The notes under the pieces are model-generated. The model searched no databases and was not told the origin of the DNA. It saw only the letters and a program-made list of their open reading frames with translations. This document shows positions 6,580 to 6,660 of a stretch of DNA of 6,660 bases, piece by piece (position 1 is the stretch's first letter; each line of letters begins with the position of its first letter). Position numbers and translations under genes: made by a program. This DNA is from an uncultured Selenomonadales bacterium (lineage in GTDB: Bacteria > Bacillota > Negativicutes > Selenomonadales > Selenomonadaceae), in the NCBI GenBank assembly GCA_937877545.1, contig CALFJE010000029.1, positions 1 through 6,660 on the forward strand. Direction: 5' to 3'.

Positions 6580-6660
6580 CGCCCGTCACGCAACTTTTGC
6601 GCAAGCTGGGCATTGACGACATAGCTTTGACGATTGACGAGGCGGAGCAAATCATTTTGA
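6580..6660 (+). repeat. direct repeat copy 2: ecfA2 3'-end fragment after the stop codon
   Basis: It matches 6452-6532 at 80 of 81 bases and is still matching at the window edge, so its true length is unknown. It lacks a start codon and lies in a different frame from ecfA2 (offset 128 bp). Its own frame is open from 6543 to the edge, and the substitution would change LLHKLG to LLRKLG. It is best read as a gene-fragment duplication, effectively a pseudogene piece. No independent gene was seen in 6550-6660. Confidence 0.93.

Noticed and set aside
6565..6590. Intrinsic terminator after ecfA2
   Set aside because: The hairpin has only a 6-bp stem and no T-run follows; continued transcription into an expected ecfT is more plausible.

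Overview
The window reads as one compact stretch of a moderately GC-rich bacterial chromosome, most plausibly a Firmicute and perhaps a Negativicute (inference). The clues are strong AGGAGG-type ribosome binding sites, a PolA whose proofreading residues are missing, a secreted YkuD transpeptidase joined to what looks like a copper-amine-oxidase-N-type domain, and paired EcfA1/EcfA2 ATPases. No rRNA, tRNA, CRISPR array, phage gene or transposase was found.

Layout. Positions 1-3585 hold a leftward two-gene unit: an L,D-transpeptidase (2467-3585), then polA (2470 down to the left edge, missing only its last residues). Positions 3586-3705 are a 120-bp divergent promoter region. Positions 3706-6549 hold a rightward four-gene unit: an alpha/beta-hydrolase, ridA, ecfA1 and ecfA2. 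All four gene junctions in the window are 4-bp ATGA overlaps, so translational coupling is likely throughout. Positions 6550-6660 hold no intact gene. They carry a 30-bp spacer and then an 81-bp near-perfect second copy of the 3' end of ecfA2, which runs to the right edge.

How the genes work together. The leftward unit pairs an envelope cross-linking enzyme with the repair/replication polymerase, with no obvious functional link. The rightward unit ends with the two ATPases that energise an ECF-type vitamin or metal transporter; their membrane partner EcfT should lie just beyond the right edge, and the substrate-binding S component is not visible. RidA removes reactive enamine/imine intermediates made by PLP enzymes, and the hydrolase has an unknown small substrate. 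A shared role with the transporter can only be guessed.

I found no clearly new multi-gene system. The most unusual signal is the tandem partial duplication at the ecfA2 3' end. Its only base change falls where it completes an inverted repeat with the spacer.
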